Shown in pieces: positions 9,429 to 18,400 of a stretch of 49,794 nucleotides of DNA. The notes beneath the pieces were generated by a model. That model was not told the DNA's origin, searched no databases, and saw nothing but the letters and a program-made list of their open reading frames with translations. Made by a program: the position numbers and the translations under genes. Position 1 is the first letter of the stretch, and every line of letters starts with the position of its first letter. This stretch comes from a virus: IMG/VR virus record IMGVR_UViG_3300031566_000063, positions 1 through 49,794 of that record; one strand, written 5' to 3'.

Positions 9429-12400
9429 ATGGCAAGTAAACCATGTAGCGTAGATCCTGTTTTAGTAATAGGGATTGTTATTAACGAATTAAAAGCTTTT
9501 GACAAAGCCAATCTTAAAGACGCGCAGGGAAATCCTGCACCTTTTGATTTACAAGATTTTGTAACTAAGTTTTATGCTGAGAGATTAAAGGGTACCAATA
9601 ATATTGGAATGGCCACATCTGCAACTCAGATGGTACCAAAGGCTATAAAGTCTGCACTAACTTATTTGACTATTGAAAAGAACAATAAGCTTGTTGATAG
9701 ATTAGAATCTAAAGGAGTTGACAGAGCTGCTGTTAATACTTTAATTACAGAATTTGAAGATATAAATGCTGTTGGAAATTACGTTGTAGGAGTTGATCCT
9801 GCAATACAAGCTGCAGCTATTGCTAATGCTAATACACATCCTGCACCAAAGCAAGGACGCCCTAGCAAGAATGCAATATTAAACAGAACTTTATGGAGCA
9901 TCTTAGAAGATGCGCAAGGATTTGTTGCTGCCCCATGGAGTCATTTACTAACTACGGGGCAAGAGGCATTCGAAGCTGTTATTAATCCAAGTACTGGTAA
10001 AAAAGAATATGATAACGTTAAAGATCCGGCTAAGAAGCCGATGTATAATACATTAAAAGCATTACTTACAGCGTTCCAAGGGGCACAAGTAAGTGATGGT
10101 TCTACTTTAAAATACAGCGGACATACAGGATTTAAGTTAGCAGCTAGTGTTGCTACTAATGATAAATCATTAATGCAGTCTGACTATGTACTTACGATCA
10201 CTGATAACAACGGAGCACCTCTTCTATTTGATGAGAATGGTAAGATCGATGCAGTTAATGGTCGTCAAATGTATTATTCTCTAAGACCAAATAACGAGAA
10301 AGTAAATTCACAGATCATTCACTCGTATGTAGATACATATACTAATAAAATAAACAGAGAGTTATCTGCAGGTAAAATCACAGCTAAAGAAGCTAAGACT
10401 GCAATCGCTAAGTTCAAAGAAGAATTTACAGCACTTAGAAAAGAGCAATTTGATACTACGGAAGGTATTATTAATACCATTAAGAATAGTCCTGGTAAAG
10501 TAGTGATGTTGAATATAACCGGTGGTAGTAAAGGATACATTAACGAGTCACTTAATCCATTATCAAAAGTATGGGATAAGTTATCAAAGGAAGAAAAGGA
10601 TTCAATTCAAGTAGATGATACCACTACTGGGTTTACTTATATTACATTAAACAATGTGCAAGGGCCTGTTCAATTACAAGCTACTCCAATTCCTTTTAAT
10701 ACAGAGTTAATGGAAAGTATTATCAATGTACTTACACAACCTGTTAAGAAAGGCGGGGTCTTATTGAACGGTTATGATAAAAAAGCATATGTAAAACAAT
10801 TTATTAATAATGCAAAAGGTAAGTTTAACATAGGAGTTAATCCTATTACTGGTGAAGTTATACTAATGATTTATGGTACTACTGTTAACGTTAACGATAA
10901 AAATGCAGGTAAAATATTAAAAGACATGTTCACTAATCCTAAACTGATGTTCAAGGATGAGAAGAAACAATTGTATGTTAATATCAATAATAGATTGATT
11001 AAGTCTAAGACTTATGATTTCTTTAATGTAAATGCGGGTGTTGTTACAGTTGAGACTAAGGATTATGTTGAGGATCTATTACTATCTTATCTTCAAATCA
11101 AAGCTCAACCTAATGCTGAAGGTGAAATTCACGCACTTAATGGATATCTTAAGTGGGAATTATCTGAAGAAGGTGTTGTAGCTAAAGAAGAATTACCAGA
11201 GAACAGAAAGGCTGCTGAAGTGACTAGTAAGGTTATTGAATCAAATCCGGACGATTTGGATACTAATAGACTTATCTTAGGTATGGGGACTGCTGCAGAG
11301 AATGCTGCCGCTGATCTGTGGTGGAAGAGTAGTCCATTAGCTAAAGTAATCCCTCTTCATGTTTTAAGAAACATAGCTAACTCGAATGCTTGGGCTAGCT
11401 GGAATTTAGCTGGAATTACATTATACAATGGCTCAGATAATACTCATATCTATCACGAGGCATGGCATGCTTTTAGTCAATTGTACTTGACGGTTGCTCA
11501 GAAGAAATCATTATATGCTGAGGTAGCTAAGCAGACCGGTTCATTTAAGGTGGTAGTTAAAAAGTTTAATGCCGATGGTGTTAAGACTGAGGTTTTACAA
11601 TCAGTTGACTTTAATAAAGCAACCCCTAGACAATTGGAAGAATACATTGCAGAAGAGTTCCGTGCATTTGCAAAGAGCGCTGGTACTGCATCTGTAAGAG
11701 GATCTGTAAAGAGAAACATCTTCCAAAGAATATGGGATGCTATAAAAGCATTTTTCTCTGGTGTAAGAACTACGGATGTTGTTACTCAACCGGATTCTAT
11801 TAATGTAATGACTGAAATATTCAATAAGTTATACAAAGGAGATGTTAATGATTACAGCCCTAGTGCAGATAATGCTATATTCCATTCTGCTAACTCAGGG
11901 ATAGTTAAGGTAGAAGAGGTTATTGTTGGAGAAGGGCAACTAAACTATGCAGAATCTAAGTTACTTGTGGATAGTATAGATGGTTTAGTATCTGAATATA
12001 TTACTAAAACTGGCAAAGCTTATTCTACACCAAGGATCTTCTTAACTGTTAGAAATAGAGATAAGGTATTTGATTCTGTTAAAATTAAGATGCATACTCG
12101 ATTAGGGGTATTAACTGCTGAATTAGAAGCCAATGAAAAACTAACTGCAGAGGATCCTAATAAATGGACTGAGCAATTAAAACAACTTAAGGAACGTGAT
12201 ATTGATATTATAAATTACGGCCTTAATAATTGGGGAGATCATAATAACCAGAAGGATGAAACTGGTGTAATGGGTTTCTATAAAGAACATAGTAGTTTCA
12301 GTGAACTAATGAAGGCGCCTATCTTAAAAGATGACGATTCTGTTGGTGTAGATTCTGATGAAAAAGATTTGAACAATAGCTCAAGAAGAGATAACAGAGC

Positions 12401-15400
12401 AGGTAATGATGTATCCTCAAAAGAACTTGCTGACAAGTTAGTTTTATACGTGGTAAGAAGTTTGATCGATGTTAATCCAGGTGGAGATTTCGTAATGAAC
12501 AGTCTCGGGTTTCCTAAGCTTGCTTCATTTTCTATTACATGGAATAGTCTAGTAAGAACTGTTAGTGGTTCTTCTTCTATAGAAGAGTTAAATAACAAGT
12601 TAGTAGACCTTTCTCAAACTGGTCATCCTATATTTTCTCAATTATTAGAGAAGCTAGGAAGTCCCGAGTTACAATTGATCAGTAAGAATGGTAATATAGA
12701 ATCTGTTAAAACTGAATCTGAGAAAGATCTATGGCTTAAGTTCTGGCAAGCGTTCAATAAACCACGTATTCCTATTAACTCGTTTATAGTTAATAAAGAT
12801 GCTAATGGTATGCTTACTTATAAAGTAGGTAGAGCTTCTGCTGAGTATCAAAAGATAGTTAGTAAATGGGCCAGTAATTTCTTGTCTTCAAATGAAGAAA
12901 GTGATTATATAGATAAGAGTGCTAATAACATTAATACTCTTAAACTAGATGCTGTAATAGAAGAGTTTGTTGAGAGTGTACCAATTAAAGCTAAGAATGA
13001 GATCCGTTATAAAGTTAAAGCTGGTAGACATTTTGACTTCTTAAAAGCAATTGGTATAAAGTTAACCGATAATGAAGCTATTAGAAAAGAGGTGGAAACT
13101 ACTTCTATTGTGAATCACATAGCAGATACTCTTGCGTTATACAATAACAACTCTACATTAGCTCCGATTACAAATCCTATTGCTATATTAAAAGATTCAT
13201 TTAAAGGTCTCAGATTGCAGCCTAATGCGAAAGAAGGGGTATTAGTTAATGTTCCTAATGTAGCATCAAGGGTGAATGAATTAGCTGAGCTTGAGGCTGA
13301 ATTATCTGATGAGTACTCAAGTTTAAGTAGAGTTACTGCATCCGGTGATCGTCAGTTTGAACAATCACTAAATAGTACAATGACTGGAATTACAGATGCT
13401 CTTAATAAGGTCGAGAAGTTCCAAGACTTGTATACTGATCCTATGTGGCAACACATGGAATATCTAGATCCTTTAAACAATACTAACTCACAGGTCTCTG
13501 TAATTTTGAATTCTCTATTTGTATTAGATATCAATCCTACTAAACCAGGATGGGGTGAAAGACGAAAAGACTCTAAGGGTAATCCTAATACCATAAACAT
13601 GAATAACCTTAGTGGAGCCATGATTATAGATTATGATTATTCCGATCGTGGAGTAGCTCAATCAGGGATGAACTTAACTGATAAATTTATTACAGACCTT
13701 CACTCAGTATTAGATGGTGGTTTCTTTGGACAACCTCAACACGGGTCTAAACAATCATACTTTTCTACTAAGCTATCTACTGCATATACATACGCAGATA
13801 AGACACAGAATCATTTATATGTTAGCTCTTCGGATTTTTTACCAGTTAAAGGAAGCACATATGTAAAAGGATCTGCTGAGGCTTTGAAGATTGTAAAGAG
13901 ATATATCCAAGCTGAGGTCTTAAGAATTGATATGGTAAAAAACGATCCTTTCTACAACACAGTAGTTGGGTTTGATAATGCTGCTAAGTTTACCTTATTC
14001 GACAATAACATGTTGAGTAAAAGGGTTAAGGCTGCATTATTAAAAGATGACTTCATTGCTGCAGTAAAGGCTAGTCCTAATGGGATCACAGGTGTATTAG
14101 AATCACCTGAGTATGCAGAGTTAAATACCAATATTAAAGACGGGTTCACTACATATTTTAAGAAGTTAGAAGCTGATTATAGTAATAACATACTAGCTCA
14201 GACTAATGTATATTATAAGGATGAATTTTTACATGATGCTATCCAACCAAAGATTTACCAAGACATTCTTAAAGCTAGTGGTAATTATACTGATGCTCAA
14301 ATAGCAGAGATGACTGCTGTTGAAAAGGTTAATAAACCTGCACCAGCAGCTCGTTTTGAAGAAGAGGAAGAATCTTTTAATAAAAAACCAAAGGTATATG
14401 AATACAAGTACAAGAATCCTGCACTTATAGCTAATCTTAAAACAGCAGCTATGAGATCTTTTGCTGTAAATTCTTGGATACATAAGGTTGAGATGATGAC
14501 ACTGTTTTATGGAGATGCCTTTCAATACAATCATACTAAGGAAGAATTCAATAAAAGGAACTCAACGTTTGCATCAAGTGGTGATATCTTCGCTACAGAT
14601 AGAATAGCACTTGCTTATGTAAATAGTTCTAAGAATATTAAAGGTCAGCTTGATTACATGCGATCTTATGCGGCTACTCTTGAGAAGTCGCCAGTACGTG
14701 AGTTTGATGGTACCTTTAATACTGCTATTTTAAAAGATAATAATGTACGAACTGCTTATTATGAAACTTTGGGGAAGTTGTTTATAGCCAATATGAAGGC
14801 TGACAATCCTAAGATTTCTAATAAGGAGATCAATGAAGAATTATATGGTAAGGATGGTACTTCTGCAAAACCAACCGGCGGTAAGATGGCAAACTACAAC
14901 AAGATGACTGAAGGTGATGGTCAAGGTTGGGTTTCATTTGATGCTTATAGGATCTTAAAGAAGATAGAGAGTAAGTGGAGTCCTGCACAAGAGAATGCTT
15001 ATCAAAGAGTAATCGCAGGTGAAACACTTAGTGCAGATGATATCGTTGAATTTTTTCCGGTATACAAGGTTCAGCATGCGGGTAACTTAAAGAACACAAG
15101 AGGTGTTCCTACAGTTCCTATTACAGCAATTCATAAGTTTGCTTTGTATCCAATGATACCTACTGTGATACAAAACTCTCCTTTAGACGCTATCCATAAA
15201 CAAATGATCAAAGAAGGGGTTGATTATGCATTATTCCAATCAGGTTCAAAGTTATCAAGCATTACATCTAATGATAAGAAAGAAGCAGATTCAATCTTTA
15301 AGGGAAATAATACTTCTGATTTAGAGTTTGCGCCAGGTAAGGATGGTAATGTATTTACCAAGAATACTATATTCTTAAGAAACTTAAAGAATCAGTTAGA

Positions 15401-18400
15401 TCTTAATACGGACTATAAAGGTAAAACGATCTTCTCAACTCAGTTACGCGGGTTATTAAACTCGGGTTTAATCGAACAAGGTATCCCGGTAGATTATAAA
15501 AAAGGTGAAGACTTTAATAAGAGATATATTGCATGGAATAAGATGTCTGAAGCAAAACAAATGGAGAGCTCAGATATGTTTAAACTATCACGATCGTTTG
15601 AGAATCGTATGAGTAGACTGGTTCAGCTTAATGTTGAAAAGCTAGTTAAATCATTAGGATGGAGTTGGAGTAGTGAAGATGTGAATACTCGTGTTCCTGT
15701 AGGGCCTTTAGAACCTATGAGAGATTATATCCGATCGGAGTTAACCAAACAAGGTTTTGCAAAACATGAGATCGACTTTATAGATGTTGACGCCAAAGGT
15801 AATCTAGTACGCGATGTAAGTAGTTCATTCTCGGGCCCTCAAATTGAGCGCTTACTGATGTCTATTATCAATAACCGAATCATAAAACAAAATATGACCG
15901 GTGAAGCTTTAGTGCAAGTTGCTGTAAGCTTTACTCAAGATAATAAGTTTACAAAACCTACAGATGAACAAGAAGCATTGTATGGATTTGGAACTAGTGG
16001 TTTGCCATTTTATATGCCAGATACTTCAGGAAAAGGTGAAGCAACTAAAGCCTCTAAGGTTAAAATCGCACTTCAAGGTAATTTTAAGAATCTGTTTCAA
16101 ACTACTTATTTTAAGAAGAATGATAAAGGAGGGTATGTTCCTGATGGTACAATAGCTGTATGGGATACTACTCCTGCAACAGCAACTACAAAGTTTAAAC
16201 GTAAGCTTAACTTTGAAAAGAGCAGGCTTAGATTAAATGAGATGTTACGAGTTGAAGAGTGGTTAAACATTGATGAGAATCGTAAAAAAGTAACACTTAC
16301 CGGTGTACGTATTCCTGTACAAGGATTAAACTCTATGGAGTACATGGAAGTATATGAATTCTTACCTCCAATTGCAGGATCTATAATTATACTTCCTTCT
16401 GAGATTGTGGCCAAGTCTGGTGGTGACTTTGACGTGGATAAATTAACTACGTACTTCCCTCATATTACTAGAAATGGTACATTGATCAGTGGTGATAAGT
16501 TTAAGAGTAATGGTTGGGAAAAAGATATCGATGCTGAGATGGCTAAGATTGATGCTAAGATTCAAAAATCATTTGGTAGTATCCTAGGATCCGAAAGTCT
16601 TGCTAAGATTAAGGCTACTTTAAAAGATAAGAAGAAAGATCATACAGAGGCTCTTACAGCACTTACTGCACGAAAAGAATTAGCTGATGCTAAAGCTCAG
16701 TCTTCATTTGAAGATATCAAAGCTGGATTTATAGAATATTTCAGAACTTCACCAGTACGTATTGATATCAAAAAGGCTATTGATAATAAGGATAACGATG
16801 CTTTATTACAAGTGCTTGATAACTATGAAAGTCTTGATGGATTAAAAAATAAAGGTAATGGTATCCATGAAGCTTACAAAGCAATCAAAGCATTAGGTCT
16901 TGATGAGATCGATGCTATCTTTGAAGAGTTACATAAAGATCAGATTGACCTTACTAACATCAAAAAGAATGCTGAGTATAAGAAATTGTTAGGTGAGTAT
17001 ACCGATTTACAAGATCAAAAGAAACATTTCATTGCGTCAGTTCAAAATGATCTGATCACTGATATGGTTTCTATACTATCTCTTCATCATAATGCTGCAC
17101 CGTTATTAACACCAAATGATACTCACTTAGTTAAACCTATTTCTAGAACATTAGAATCACAAGTTCAGTCTTTTGATTTCAAAGCTAGTAGAATGGCGGG
17201 AGAAGATAGAGAGTCTGTTGGAGGAATTAGTCCTAGTCGTGTATTTGAAGAAGATTATAACTTGAAGAAACATCAAGATAACTTAGCAGGTATGGGTTCA
17301 TTAGGTATCGTAGCTATTGATAATAAGTACAATCCTATTTTCGATGCTGCAGGTGCTCACTTACTACCTACATTTAAGACTACTTCAGGTAAAGTAATAC
17401 CGGTAAATGTATTTCTTAAAACGAATAAGATGCCTTTCATGAAGGATAAAAAGGTTGTTCTTGATAAGGGTAAACAAGTTGAGGTTATCTCATTATCTGC
17501 ATTAAAAGATAAAGATGGTAAGAACTCTATTGCCGAGATTAAATCTCAGTTGGTAAATGGATATGTAGATGTTGAGAAAGACGCCTGGGTAGCCTTTATT
17601 CAAGGTAATAAAGAGGTTACCCCTATGCTATTGTTCTTAAACAAAATGGGTGTGCCAATAGAAGATGCCATTTACTTTGTATCAAATCCATTAACTAGAA
17701 AGTATATCAATGCTAGAAAACTAAGCAATGGTATATTAGGTGATTTAATGAGTGCTCCGTATATAGAAGAACAAATTAAGCATAGAGCTCGTGTAGAAAC
17801 TTATCCTGATGTTTTACCTGGTGGTGAAAAGCGTTATGAACTGATGAATACATTACTAGAAGGTGGGAAAACACTTAGTCTAGATAATATGAAGAAGTTA
17901 GTTTCTTCGAAAAATGAATCAAGTAATCTGGCTAAAGGTTCCTTTTTACACTACATCTATCTAGAAGATATGATGAGAGGGTATGATGATATCAAAGCTA
18001 AGACTAATGTTGATACTAAAAAGGTACCGAGCTTACATGAAGCACAGCTTAGAGCTGAAAAGGTTAAAGAACTATATGATAGTGAAAGCATGCCTAGTTC
18101 TATCATCAATTATATTGAGAAGAATAGTTCTATCAGTGGATTCTTCCTTAAAGATTTTGCATCTCAACTTTGGGGTAAGCTATTTCCTTTAAGAAATAAC
18201 AATGTAAAGAACGCGTACTTGAACAAGATCCTTGCTAACTATTCTCAAATAAAAGCTATTGAGAAGCAAACCGGGTACTCTAAAGAGCGATTCATTACTG
18301 AGTTTGATAATAACTTTATATCATTCATCTTTACTAATCAGATCAAAGATGTAGAAGCTGGTAAATCAGAATACTATAAAGGTATTCGTACGAGCAAGAC